Part shown: positions 20,151 through 31,649 of the stretch, one piece after another
How the letters are laid out: each line of letters opens with the position of its first letter
Position numbering within the stretch: the stretch's first letter is position 1
Assembly: GCA_905221605.1 (NCBI GenBank)
Contig: CAJNDS010000023.1
Location: 122,501 to 186,500 of the forward strand
Direction: 5' to 3'
DNA: 64,000 nt
DNA from: Symbiodinium natans
Taxonomy: Eukaryota > Sar > Dinophyceae > Suessiales > Symbiodiniaceae
The notes under the pieces: model-generated
Database searches by the model: none
Told to the model about the DNA's origin: nothing
Seen by the model: the letters and a program-made list of their open reading frames with translations, nothing else
Translations under genes and position numbers: made by a program

Positions 20151-21060
20151 AAGTGCGCCTGGGCTCAATCCAGATCTCTGCGGAGGCTGGGGGTCCTTGC
20201 CAACGCGGCGGTGCCCAGTTGCAGTGGGCGCTTGACCGTGAGGTCGGGAGGGCGACATGGAGCTGCAACCCAGGCAGCGATGCGCCAAGAGGCCCTGGCA
20301 GCGCATTGCTAGCTGGGCGGCATGCCGATGGCCCCCCTTCCACCATTGCGCCTGTGCGGCCTCCAGGGCGCGACGTGTCCGCGCCAGCCAGTGGAAATGC
20401 AGCGCCCTTTTGGCTTTCGAGGGGCCCGCCCCAAGGTGACGCGCGTGACGGAATCAATTCCTGGCTGCACGTCCCACTGTTGCATGCCGCGGCGGCCGAC
20501 CTCGCACCTGCCGCCTTGCGACCCTCGTACCGCCGACTGGTGGGAGCATGCGCGCCGGACGCTGACTGCCTCGGCCCCGGTCGCCGTGCACCTCCTGACT
20601 GCGGCCGTCTCGCAGGCCGTGGAGTTAGCGCCGGTGCATTTGCACCACCTGCCTGACCTCGTCGCAGGCATCGCACGTGCTCGTACACATCGGGTGGGCG
20701 GTGAGTCAGCTTCGCGAACCGGATGGCTTTTTCTTGGCGCCGGTGCAGGAGGCCTTGCTCCAATGCTTTGGGGGCCATGCTTTCGCGTCGGCCCTTGACC
20801 GCCAATCCGATTTCTTTCGACCAGAGGCCCCGCGCTCGCCATCTCCGAATAATACTAACGCTGACCCGGCGGGTTTGGACTTTCCCACCCAGCTCAACCG
20901 TTCGTCCGATGCCTCCTGTGCGGCGGATTCGGAGGCGTTGCCCGCCAATGACGCGGTTGAGGAGCGCATCCCGCCGGCTGATGCCGCTCTCGTTTTTTTT
21001 TTGTTTTTTTCTTCGCGCCTTTTTACGACCAAGCAAGAAGTCAAGCATCCGTCGGCGTGA
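20151..21060 (+). mobile_element. GC-rich degenerate segment, possible element 5' region
   Basis: This segment lies between a plus-strand and a minus-strand family I fragment. Plus frames give RTADWWEHARRTLTASAPVA with VHLLTAAVSQAVELAPVHLH, and farther on VSQLREPDGFFLAPVQEALL then QCFGGHAFASALDRQSDFF. These read like protein and may be the upstream coding region of a family I element, but I have no second copy in this window to confirm. The opposite strand is open for 313 codons (20146-21087) with an Arg/Ala/Gly-rich translation, which I take as a shadow of high GC. Confidence 0.35.
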
Positions 21061-21570
21061 GTCTACTGGCGGCCTACGGCTGGTCACGCGTCACCCCTCG
21101 AGTCTGCCAGGACCTCATGTAGCTCTGGCAGGGGTCCCTCGCCGAGCTCAGCGGCAGGCGGCAACTCGAGGAGCGAGGCGGCGAAGGCGCGCTGGGATGC
21201 GACTGCCAGGAGCCCAGACCAGCGCGCGATCCAGGCAACGATGGCAGAGGGCCTGAACTGCGCTGGGACTGTGGAGGCCCGGTGTCGCGCGAGGAGGCGC
21301 AGGAGTTGCACAGCTTCGGTGCCGAACCTGCCGCCAACCTCAAGCCCGACAATAACCAGGCGGCCGCGCCGTGCGCGCTCGAGCTCTGGATATGTCCTCT
21401 GGATATGTCTGGTGCCGCTTGCGTCGGGCGGCGGCAGAGACGGCGGTCCCTGGCTGGACGTCTGCGCGCGGGTGGGGCTCGCCGCGGTGCGTGAGGGGGC
21501 ACACGATGGTGGCATCCAGGGCGAGCTGAGAGCCATGCCACAAAGGCAGGCCATTGGCGACAACCTCTAT

Positions 21571-21933
<363 letters not shown>

Positions 21934-22330
21934 CTCTATGCGCCGCTCGTCTGAGACAGGCACATCGAGGTTCATGTCCGCAAGCCGGACGTGTCGGGCG
22001 ACCGGGCGCCGACAGACCCGCGCGACGGCATGCTCAAGGGGCAGCGCACGCGTGGCCAGGACCCCCGAGGTGGCGTAGGGCGAGCGGTGGTCACCGAGCG
22101 GGTCAAGCTCCCCATGGCAGCGGCGTCTGCGCGGCGCGAGCGGGAGGGGAAGTCGCAGGCGGCGCAGCAGCAGAACCCGGTACTGCGCGATACTGCGCGC
22201 TGGGGATGGAGAGCTCGTCGCGAGTGGGAAGGACATTCAAGGCACGGGCGGCAAAGGGCCCGGCCTGCGATAGCAGCAGCGCTCGAGACGCAGGTGTGAG
22301 GTCAGGAAGGTGCGTCTCGTAGGCACGCGC

Positions 22331-22780
22331 GTCGCAGGCGCGGGCAGCAAATCGCTGCCATCCCTTGAATGGCCAGGGGTCACGGGAGATGTCTCCGCGG
22401 CCTTGGGGACCCAGTCCGGAGTTTCGCAGCCGAGCGCTCGCAGGTGCGTCTGCGCGAGGACGGCGGCAGCGGCACAGGGGAGGACTCGGTCGCCTGGGAC
22501 CTGGAGGGCGTCAAGCAGTCGCTAATGCTGCTTCACGCTGCTTCTGTGACCCGAGGCCGGGAACAAACCACACAGCGCAGGGGGTCCAGTCACGGTGGGG
22601 CCACTGCCCTGCACCAGGCCGGCACACTAAGGAGGCCACGTAGCCTGCGCCCCCCGCCGCTGCACCTGCGCCCCCAGCGGCTGCTCGTGGGCACGGGGGG
22701 GCCGAGGCCGTGGGCGCCGAGGAAGCGGTGGGCGTGTGCCGGCCCCCAATGTGTCGGCTGAGGCCCACACGCATGCAGCT
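22331..22780. other. GC-rich spacer between opposed family I copies
   Basis: GC-rich sequence between the minus-strand copy ending near 22.33 kb and the plus-strand copy starting near 22.78 kb. Several open frames on both strands, none matching a block of either element family. It may be older element sequence. Confidence 0.35.
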
Positions 22781-24880
22781 GGCGAAGCGCTCGATTCTCC
22801 AGTTAAGCCTCCAGCTCCCGCAACGGGTTGCCGGCATCGAAGCAGGGGTGCGACGAGGCCTCGCGCAGCTTCAAGAGCTCGACCTCCCTGCGGAGCTTCG
22901 AAGTCGGGCGCTCACGCGGCAACGGGCTCCGCGCAAACTGCGTGGCACGCTGCGCTACGCTCTCCGCACCATCTTGAGCACGGCGCTCGACGCACCCGCT
23001 GTAGCCGCCAGCGGTTGGAAGCTCTTCTTCCTCGCGGCCCGGATGCTGCTGCACTGCGCCGCAGGGCAGAATTTCGTTCCGGCGAGCGAGCTGGAGCAGC
23101 GATGCGCCTACTTCCGACCGGGAGAGTGGCTGCAGCTGCTCCGCGCGGCGACAGGAACCATTGCAGGGCAGACTCGCCCAGCCGCGACTGCGGAGCATCC
23201 CGCGGTGTGCACTTGGTCCAACTTGGGAATTGTCTGCTGCGGCCCACGCCCTCACGGCCGCGCCATAGGCTCCTGGCAACGCCGACGCCCTTGCGGAGCT
23301 CCGGGACCCTGACTGTCGACCGCAAGCTCCGCAGGTGCCCTTGTCTGCAGCCGTGCTCTCCCACCAGCCGGACACCGCCTGCCCATGCCTGCCCCCTGCG
23401 GGAGTCCGTTTTCCTCGGGTGCCTGCGTGTGCACGCCGCGGGTCAGCTGCCGGCCCCTCTGGTGCTACCAACGAGCATCTGCGCCTGCTGCTCCTTGATG
23501 AGCCAGCTGACAGCGCGTTGCTCCACCGAGCTGCCGAGCGCCTGGCCAACGCGGACGTTCCGGAGCAAGTCCTCGCAGCTGTGCGGCTGGGGCGCATGGT
23601 GGCGTTGCGTAAGCCCAATGGCCGCGTCCGGGCACTGGTTGTGAGTGACGTTTTCAGGCGCCTGGTCGCCCGCGCGCTGGCGCAAGAATTTGCAGCCGCT
23701 TTCCAGGACGCTTGCCTCCCGTACTGTACCAGTTGGGTTTGAGCACGCGGGCAGGCACGGAGGGCCTCTACAAGCTCCTCCACACGGCGGACGCCCGCGC
23801 TACGGTGCCGTCCATTGATGCTGTCGGGGCCTTCGGCCATGTGTCGCGCCAAGCCATGCTAGAAGGTCTCCGGCCTCGCCCAGCTTTTGCCTTTTGCTCG
23901 CCAGTTCTATGGCAGTGCCAGCATCTACACCTGGCTCGACGAGACCGGCGCCGAACACGACGTGACGCAAGGCGACGGAGGCGAGCAAGGGGACCCGCTA
24001 ATGCCGGCGCTTTTCTCCCTGGCGCAGCACCCCGGTTTGAGCGAGGCAGCTGCAGGGCTGCAAGAGGGTGAGGCCATCTTCGCGTTCTTGGATGACAACT
24101 ATGTCGTGTCAGCACCGGAGCGCACCGATGGCTGCACAGCGCCCTGGAGGACGCGCTGTGGCGCCATGCGCGCATATACGCTTGAATCGAGGCAAGAACC
24201 GCGTATGGAATGCTGCCGGTGAAGAGCCTGCCGGCCTGGCCCGTCTCCAGCCGGTTGGTGCCGAGCCAGTTTGGACGGGTGATGAGCAAGGGTTACTGGT
24301 GCTGGGAGCGCCGCTCGGCAGCGAAGCCTTTGTGCGACAGGAACTGCGCCGCAAACGGGAGACCCAGGACCAACTGCCTGCCGTTGGGGACCTGCAGTGC
24401 GTGTGGCTCCTCCTGCTCTTCTGCGCCTCCCCGCGTGCAAACTACTTGCTTCGGATGCTCCCGCCTGGTGCGACTGAGGCTTTTGCGGGCGAGCACGAGC
24501 TGCGGTGTGCGCATGCCTAGCGACCCTGTTGTCGCAGGACTCCCTGCCCACGCAGGCACTGCCTCAGCTCACGCAGCGCGTGCACCTCCCTTTGCGGTTT
24601 GGGGGCCTGGGGGTGCGCTCGGCCGTCGACGCCGGCCGCCTACTGGGCCTCCTGGGCGGACTGCTTGCCGACCAGCTGGCAGCCGAGCGCACTGCAGTCC
24701 TCCACCGAGACCGTGCTGCCTCTCACAGCAGCGTGTCACGCAGCCGCCTGCCTCCGCGAGCAGGGCTACGACGCTCCCGCGTGGGATGCGCTGCTGCAGG
24801 CATGGCCAGGGCAGGAAGAACGCGAGTTTGGGGAATTTTTGCGAGGCTGGCAGCATCGTGCTGCCCTCACCAGTGACGAG

Positions 24881-24917
24881 CGCGCGCGCGCGCGCGCGCG
24901 CGCGCGCGCGCGCGCTT
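24881..24917. repeat. (CG)n dinucleotide repeat
   Basis: About 18 alternating CG/GC steps inside the family I relic, reading as ARARAR in all frames. It probably expanded from a short native GCGCGC. Z-DNA-prone and assembly-sensitive. Confidence 0.95.
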
Positions 24918-25311
24918 GATTTGCATCTTTCTCACACTGATGCCGCATCTCGAGCGCTGCTGCTGTCACAGGCCGGGCCACACGCTGCGCGTGCCTTCAC
25001 AGTTTTCCCTACCTCAGCAGAGTTGACGGTGCCATCACCGCTCTTCCGCGTTTTGCTGCTGCCAGTCGCGCCGCGCGCGTGCGCCTGCCACAGGGACTTC
25101 CGGTGTGCTCGCATCTCGAGCCCTCCCTCTCGAGCGGGCAGTGGCGAGGGTGTGCCATGAAGCCGGAGCGAGGGTCGCCCGCAACGTTCGCCTGGCTGAC
25201 ATGAACATCGATGTCCCGGTCTCGGATGACCGCCGCATCGAAGTCGTCGCGAACGGGTTGTCCTTGTGGCAATGGTGCGCAGCAAGCTGTTGATGCCACC
25301 ATCGTCAGCAC

Positions 25312-25636
25312 ATCCCTCTTGCTTTTGTGAGACTGGAATGGGGGGGGGGCTACATGGCCAAAAGGCATTTTAGTTTAGTTCACTTGTATAGATCTAATCT
25401 CTACTGGAGACTAGCCGGGAAGGGGGGTTGAGGAGGCCAAAATTGCTTGGCGACCCGGTCCCCCAGCCCAGTGCCCGGCCTGCAGCGGGCTCTGTAAGGG
25501 TCCAGGTATCCAAAACCTTTCCAGGCGAGTGAGTTTCCCAGCGCAGGCCAACTTCTGGGGCTACATGAACCCGTTTCAGTTTACACGAAGCCATTTAAGT
25601 ACACATGTAGCCTGAGCACACAGACGCAAGGGGGAT
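25312..25636. mobile_element. 325-bp MITE with TIRs and 8-bp target duplication
   Basis: GTCAGCAC at 25304-25311 is repeated at 25637-25644. Between them the ends are inverted: ATCCCTCTTGCTTTTGTGAG at the left and, reverse complemented, ATCCCCCTTGCGTCTGTGTG at the right (15 of 20 identical). Removing the element and one GTCAGCAC restores the family I frame D-A-T-I-V-S-T-V-T-R-A-G-D-A-Q-P-G. No transposase-sized frame is inside, so it is non-autonomous. An 8-bp duplication is usual for hAT-like transposons. I infer that class, but the TIR sequence is not one I recognise. Internal GCTACATG-like motifs at both ends are also inverted. Confidence 0.85.
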
Positions 25637-26065
25637 GTCAGCACCGTGACGCGGGCGGGCGACGCCCAGCCCGGAGCTGACGTGCATCCCGGTCGGGCTG
25701 TGGATTGCGCCGCCCGACGCAAACGCTGCCAGACCTACCCCGAGCTCGTGCGCGCTCGCCGCTACTGTTTGGTGGTCGTCGGTGTGGAGGTTGGGGCCGG
25801 TTCGGCGCAGAGGCGGCCACTTGGCTCCGGCTGCTCGCCGGGCAGCGTGCGTCGGACGTTCTGGCGGCCACGCGAGCGGCAGCATGTGCGGCGTGGGTCG
25901 CCCGTTGGTCGGGGCTGCCTGCCGTCGCTGCCCAGCGCGCCCTCGCCGCGTCGCGGGAGAGTGCAGGCGCCCGAGCTGCACGAAGTGCCTGCAGACGTGC
26001 GCTGGCAGCTCCCGGTCATGGGCAGCCGCCAGGGGCCTCGCTAGAGTCCCCGGCAGGAAAAAAAC

Positions 26066-26290
26066 CCTCATCCCAGCACAATTTCAACAGTGTGCCGAGA
26101 CGACGACCTGGTCGCCCCACCAAACGATGGGATGATGAGTTGAACAAGTTTGTAATGTCGCAGTTCCCTGGATGTAGTTCGTGGTCCGATGTAGCTCATC
26201 TGCCAAGATGGCCGTCAACAAGACATGACGAGCTAACACCCACCGTTGTCCCTTGTCCTGAAGGGACCGTAGTCTTCGTGACTCGAACGG
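26066..26290 (+). mobile_element. Family II LINE, heavily 5'-truncated copy 2
   Basis: Starting at CCCTCATCCCAGCAC the sequence matches 19214-19484 closely: SSQHNFNSVPRRRPGRPTKR, WDDELNKFVMSQFPGCSSWS, DVAHLPRWPSTRHDE. The two terminal hairpins follow (26249-26290) and then the GCAAAGT-type tail. Relative to copy 1 it lacks about 25 bp (TTTGTACAGTTTGACGCGGC and following bases) after the RHD codons. It landed about 20 bp after the stop codon of the family I relic, next to a short A run. It is dead on arrival: only the last ~60 codons and the 3' UTR are present. Confidence 0.85.
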
Positions 26291-26897
26291 GCAAAGTGCA
26301 GAGTGCAGAGTGCAGAGTGCAAAGTGCCAAAGTGCAAAGTGCAAAGTGCAAAGTGCAAAGTGCAAAGTGCAAAGTGCACAGTGCACAGTGCACAGTGCAC
26401 AGTGCACAGTGCACAGTGCACAGTGCACAGTGCACAGTGCACAGTGCACAGTGCACAGTGCACAGTGCACAGTGCAAAGTGCAAAGTGCAAAGTGCAAAG
26501 TGCAAAGTGCACAGTGCAAAGTGCAAAGTGCAAAGTGCAGAGTGCAGAGTGAAGGGTGAAGGGTGAAGAGTGAAGAGTGAAGAGTGAAGAGTGCAAAGTG
26601 CAAAGTGCAAAGTGCGCAGTGCGCAGTGCGCAGTGCGCAGTGCGCAGTGCGCAGTGCACAGGGCACAGGGCACAGTGCACAGTGCAAAGTGCAAAGTGCA
26701 AAGTGCAAAGTGCAAAAGTGCACAATGCACAGTGCACAGCGCACAGCGCAAAGTGCAAAGTGCAAAGTGCAAAGTGCAAAGTGCAAAGTGCAAAGTGCAA
26801 AGTGCAAGGTGCAAAGTGCAAAGTGCAAAGTGCAAAGTGCAAAGTGCAAAGTGGAAAGTGCAAAGTGCAAAGTGCAAAATGCATAAGTGCAAAGTGC
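26291..26897 (+). repeat. Heptanucleotide satellite (GCAAAGT)n grown from a LINE tail
   Basis: About 85 heptamers continuing without a break from the LINE 3' end. Variants are arranged in homogeneous runs: GCAGAGT at the start, GCAAAGT, then about 12 GCACAGT (26371-26475), GCAAAGT, GTGAAGA-type (26550-26592), about 6 GCGCAGT (26612-26657), then mainly GCAAAGT to the end. Runs of one variant indicate slippage or unequal exchange spreading mutations locally. Because 7 is not a multiple of 3, open frames of 80-275 codons appear on both strands. They are not genes. Confidence 0.95.
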
Positions 26898-26984
26898 TTT
26901 CTTCTTGACATGTTGGGCTACCTTCTGTGCCCAGGGGTTGGGCTATAGCGGCTATCTACAAGGTGATTTGGCCAAGAAACCACG

Positions 26985-27160
26985 CGCGCTCGTATGGCGT
27001 ATCACTTGCGTGCGCCGGGTCACTTGCGATGTAGGTGTCATCCAAAAACGCATATAAGTCGGCACGTGGCCATACGTGGCCCGAGTAATCGCTTTCACAG
27101 TAGAATTGGCGAACGAAGGGTATCAGCTCCACGCGCTCGAATTCAAGAGGGTTGAGACGT
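26985..27160 (-). mobile_element. Family I-related RT fragment, minus strand
   Basis: The minus frame reads ERVELIPFVRQFYCESDY, SGHVWPRADL, YAFLDDTYIASDPAHAS. This is the P-F-V-R-Q-F-Y block and the catalytic A-F-L-D-D box (27035-27060) of the same RT type as at 23.9-24.1 kb. The intervening ~40 residues (GEQGDPLMPALF region) are deleted. The frame is open for 206 codons (27576-26956), but only this part is recognisable, so the upstream half may be diverged RT or unrelated. Confidence 0.6.
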
Positions 27161-30100
27161 GAATATGGGAGCAATAACATGTAACAACAAGAACGGATCC
27201 AACGCATGATAGTCTCCGCTTTGATGCTCGCCGGTCCTCGCTCACCGACCACATCCGACCACCGTCCAACAACAGAGAAAAACATTGGCAACATAAGCTG
27301 CCACCTGAGACATTTCAGGCTTGTTGCAAGCGCTGTGACAACCGGAGGTATGCGTTCGTCAACTTTGTTTCGCCGATGTTTGCTGAACAGTTCCGTGCTG
27401 TCTACCAGGTGGGAGCGTGTTTTCAGAGATCGTTGGTGTGACGGTGCGGGCATTGATGCATGCAGGGGCTGGCACTGGCTGGCGACAGAAGCAAAAAGAT
27501 ATGCGCAGTCGCGTCGGCAACGACGCAGGGAAGGCAGAGCGAATGTTCTTACGACCTTTGAGAATCTTAGGTACAACAGTTGCCAACTAGCAGCCCTTCA
27601 TTTACAACTAGGGAAGTGTGCTGTGTGTGATTCCGATGCTGGAAGGTTACGCAGATGAATGTCCTCTGTTGCTGCCAGTGTCTCTCGAGCTTCATATCAA
27701 CAAACGAAGAAACTGTTGCCCTGTCAGGCTGGCGAACGTTGAGTACTACCGCAATAGCCCGGTCATGAGCATGGAGGAGAAGTTGCTTGGATGCACGCTG
27801 GTGATTGAGACATGTGTACGCAAAGGCCCACGAAGATTTGGCTCTTGAAATGCTTCTGGTTACTACTAGTGCATGCCCACAACAATAGGCGGTCAGGCAA
27901 ATAAATTTGACGCAAAACGTGGAGAATGTAGCGATGCGCCCAATATTTGGGCAAAGTGCCGTAATGCAGGGCTCGGAATGGACACGCGGGGATTGCATGA
28001 AACAAAATGCAGCGATGATATGGTGCCATAGACAGCTGGCAGGACGAATGACGTCACAAACATGAAGAACGACTCAATGCATTGACCGAGGCGCGAAACA
28101 GGCATGAATGGCACCGAGATTGCTTAGGAACCACGACCAGCCATGAAAAGAAACAGGACAGGACCGGCTGTACGTGGCCCGGGCCGAAAGCCCTACGGAA
28201 GTGTTGGCGAACCGGCTGTACGGGGCTCTGGCTAGCGGGCATGCGCGTGTAGGCGCTCTATGCTTGACACTCACAAGCGGAGGCAGCACGTGCGAAGACT
28301 GAACAAAATGCATTGGTCACCCGAAAAGATCATTGAGCCACCCTTGTGAATGATGTGAATGGCGAGAGCTCAATGGCGCTCCTGCCATCTGGAACAGCAG
28401 TCTGCGACAGCAGTCTAAAAACATTTTGACTGCAAGGCAGCATGGGCAAGGCAGCAACGCCCGGCGGCTGCGAATCAGAATTGGCCAGCGAAGTGCTCGG
28501 CAAAAATTGCCTTTGCTGCCAGACCTTTGCAGACGTCGTGACTCGCTTGTGGCAGAAAGTCGGTCAAGAAGCCGGTTAACCGGAGGAAAACAAAAAACTT
28601 GAGGAAACAGGGTGTCGCAGCCTGGTCCGCTCGGCCATGGCAGCAAACGTCGCACATTTGGGCGTATGACGCCGTGTGAATTTTCAAAGCGAGCAATAGG
28701 CACTGAATGAAGGAATGGAGCTTTTTGGGCCCCATACAGCATGCAAGGCGGCAGTGCTGGTCGGCTGCTCGCGGAGCCGCCGTAGTGCCGACCAGACTGC
28801 AGTCGCGCAGGCGCAAAATAGGAAGCGGCGATTGATGGTCGGCCTCGTCCCATGTTTGTGCCATGCCCGGGAGGCCTGGAACATGACACCCAATTAGGCG
28901 TAGTGTGGCATCCACGGGACCACTGTTCCCGCCCAATCTCAGATGGCACCGAAGGCAAGTTGCAAAGTCATGCGTCATCTGCAACCTCTCCAAACCAACA
29001 GGATACAACACAAATTCGCAGGAGCCCAAGGCCCAGAGTTATGCCCAACATACTTCGTGCACAGCATTGGCAAGTACGCAAGGGTGTTGAAAGCAGCGGG
29101 ACCTTGGACCGGGCTAGAAACTATGGTGAAAAAAATCTGTTTGTGCCCGCGCGGGTTTGCCTGCTGCGAGAGCTGCTGTTCTTGTTGCTCACAAGTATTC
29201 AAACAAACCGGGGGGAGTCACGACTGGCACGCTCAAAACATGGAGGAGCGGGACGCGACATGATGCGACATGTTACGCAGCGCTGGTTCTTGGAGATCTG
29301 TTCTGTTTGTGGAGTTCGCAGATTTCATAGTTTTGCCTGACACGATGTGGCTGCTGAAAAAGTGAGGGTTTGATCATGGTATCGCATGACGACATGTCCT
29401 TGCAAGTCAACATCTGGCATACGTGGTACCTATGGGTTTGGCTACTGACTTTTTACATGTTTTTGGAAACTTTGCCCAGCAGCCTATCTATTGGCCCGGT
29501 GGCTAAGGTATCATCCGCTGGTTTTTGACAATGGCATCCGGCAGAAATTTCCAGCTCCGACAAAGGCATGGTGTTGGTTTACTTGGTTTCAGATGCAGCA
29601 CGGTGCGTTGTTGCGCGCAGGCTGTGAAGCCTATCCGCTTCAGAGAAAGCAGAGGGATGCAAGGCGAGTAGCAGGACGAACATGTCACTTGGATTCGTCA
29701 TAGAAATGGTTCGTTTTCTTCTTTGACGCATGTGAACGTTTTCTGATCGCAAGGCTCCCTGCGCCTTGCGTGACCTGAGGTCTTATTCAGCTGTCAGCCT
29801 GCCACGACGACAACAATCCCTAAATTATTTGTCGGCATTGTGCAAGACCCAGGCTTCACGGCGCTGATGCAAATCTGTGCTTTCAGCGTCCAGAGCAAGG
29901 TTTTAATCACATCAGCTTTCTGCCAGGGTGCAGCCGCTGTTTCATGGTGACTGAAAGTAGTGTTGTTACAAGCAAAGGTCGCACTCGCTGGCGGGATGTT
30001 TCACATGTTGCAATTTCGCCACTCCCGCCATATGTTTAATCTTATGATTTGAAAGAGCAGAGTATGCAGGGAAGTTGGCCCGCAGATATATGCTTTCCAC

Positions 30101-31265
30101 TTGTGCTTTTGTTGCGCGTGAGATCGGCTAGAGAAGTTGGATGGCCCCCGCACAAGGGACATCAAGCGAGGTCATGGAGGCTGTTGGTAGGAACGTGACG
30201 TCAGGTTTAAACATAAATAACATAACGATCATAAATGCATGAGTCCAGAAACAGTAATACAGCCCCAGACTCGATTTCGGCAAAGCTGAACCTTCCGTGG
30301 CCACATGAACATATAAGAACTGTAGCAGAACACCGAAGCAACACCTGCACGCTGTTCTTGCCGACCTGTCGTTCAGCATGGAGTCCACCTCCGTAAGCCT
30401 CTTGGGAAAAGCCAGGCCGGTGCTGTGGTGTAGATTTTGTCGATCCGATGGCTTCGACTAAGGCCCGTGCCGCGGTGCCAGCATGGACTGCCATGGGCCG
30501 ATCTATGGAAGGGGTCAAGGTCCCATGGATTCCACGCACAGCCATGACTTGTATAGAGCTGCATGGTTGTATCACTGTTGTATCGTGCAGATAAGTGCAG
30601 TTCTCTTAGGGCACGAATCGGAACGAATGCCAGGACATGCGAACGCAAGTTGTGCCACCCTTGCGCAGCCCTCACATGCTCTCACACGTCTTCGTCCGCG
30701 AAACGACACGGCGTGACGGTTCTCCAGCTTGTGGAGGCCGGAAATACTGACAAACCTGGACAAAACGCCGGAGCCATGAGCTGAGCAATCGATGATCAAA
30801 CGTACGACATGCCCCAACTTTCACATTTGCGTGTTTCCTTGCAACTTAGGTTCTTCGAGGATCCTGATCCCGTGCAGCACTCCGATGTGTTCCCTTCGTT
30901 GCCGCCTGAATGTGAGCTCGTGCCGATTCGCTGTCATGCGTGCACTATGTCAGTTGCCTCACTCTCACTCACTCACTGTCTCGCTTGAGATTTCCGCTCG
31001 ATGGCATGGTTTTTGGCAGATGCCGGACAAATCATTCAGTGGCACGAGCTAAAAAGAGAGACAAAACAGATTCGTAATAATGCAGGTCGTTCCAATGCTT
31101 TTGCATGCTCCGGAAGAAGCTGTGCGGCTGCTGGAGGGTGCGTGAAAGCTACGCGAAAGCTGTGTGAAAGAGCTCCATGTGTTTGCAAGCCATAGGCTTA
31201 TTTGCTTTGTAGCGTTTTGTCGTTGGTATATAGTTAATACTATCGCAGAAGGAAATTATTAACAA
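27161..31265. other. Long stretch without a recognisable gene
   Basis: Open frames of 180-213 codons overlap each other on the minus strand at 28317-29029, but neither shows a domain and they are mutual shadows. A + frame at 29127-29230 is very Cys-rich (LCPRGFACCESCCSCC) with no complete zinc-binding pattern. Nothing else is interpretable. The sequence is moderate GC and mostly unique. Confidence 0.45.
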
Positions 31266-31649
31266 GTCAAAAAAAAGTTTTTAAACAGTCTTTTTGAAAA
31301 GTCCTCTTCAAAAGCAAGGGCTTGCAAACAATCCAAAGAAAGTATTCAACAAGTCCTAAAGAGAGTCTTAACCGAAGCCTGGGAAACGTCTAGGAAAAAG
31401 TCTAAAATCAGTCTCGGGGAGAGTCTCCTGGCGACCTCCGACTCTGCCCGAGACTTCTTTTCTAGACTGTTTTTAGACTTCTTCTAGATAGACTTTTTGG
31501 AGTCTTTTTTTAGACTATTTCCTAGACTTTTCCCAGGCTTCGGTTAAGACTCTCTTTAGGACTTGTTGAAGACTTTCTTTGGATTGTTTGCAAGCCCTTG
31601 TTTTTGAAGAGGACTTTTCAAAAGACTTTTTAAAGACTTCTTTTTTGAC
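31266..31649. mobile_element. 384-bp fold-back element with ~145-bp inverted arms
   Basis: It begins GTCAAAAAAAAG and ends CTTCTTTTTTGAC. The left arm (about 31266-31413) is the near-perfect reverse complement of the right arm (about 31502-31649), sharing GGGCTTGCAAACAATCCAAA and GAGAGTCTTAACCGAAGCCT. The central ~85 bp contains a second palindrome (GTCTCGGG ... CCCGAGAC). AGTCT/AGTCC recurs every 10-15 bp through both arms, suggesting the arms arose from a short repeat. No coding capacity. I see no clear target duplication. A transcript through it would form a ~145-bp imperfect hairpin. Confidence 0.85.

Larger units (their letters stand above)
22780..26045 (+). mobile_element. Family I non-LTR retroelement, near-complete relic
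   Basis: The fullest copy in the window. Order: LPQRVAGIEAGVRRGLAQLQ; KLRGTLRYALRTIL; SGWKLFFLAARMLL; FRPGEWLQLL; RT start GATNEHLRLLLLDEPAD; RMVALRKPNGRVRALVVSD; STRAGTEGLYKLL; SIDAVGAFGHVSRQAMLEG; LPFARQFYGSASIYTWLDE; GDGGEQGDPLMPALFSLAQH; catalytic A-F-L-D-D at 24082-24096; RVWNAAGEEPAGL; LTQRVHLPLRFGGLGVRS; YDAPAWDALLQAW; NVRLADMNIDVPVSDDRR; ARRKRCQTYPE; ELHEVPADVRW then a stop at 26042-26044. At least five frameshifts break it, so it is inactive. GC content is clearly above that of its surroundings. The C-terminal part after the RT carries its own conserved block (DMN-DVPVSD-RRIE), possibly an endonuclease or RNase H-like domain. I cannot name it. Confidence 0.85.

Noticed and set aside
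20146-21087. 313-codon minus-strand open frame
   Set aside because: Arg/Ala/Gly/Pro-rich, lies in very GC-rich DNA where stops are rare, and overlaps more protein-like + frames.
26084-26911. Open frames of up to 275 codons on both strands
   Set aside because: They read through a 7-bp repeat, which keeps all six frames open. Only the first ~55 codons of the + frame are real LINE sequence.
28317-29029. Two overlapping minus-strand frames (213 and 184 codons)
   Set aside because: They occupy the same bases in different frames, neither has a domain, and I could not choose one.
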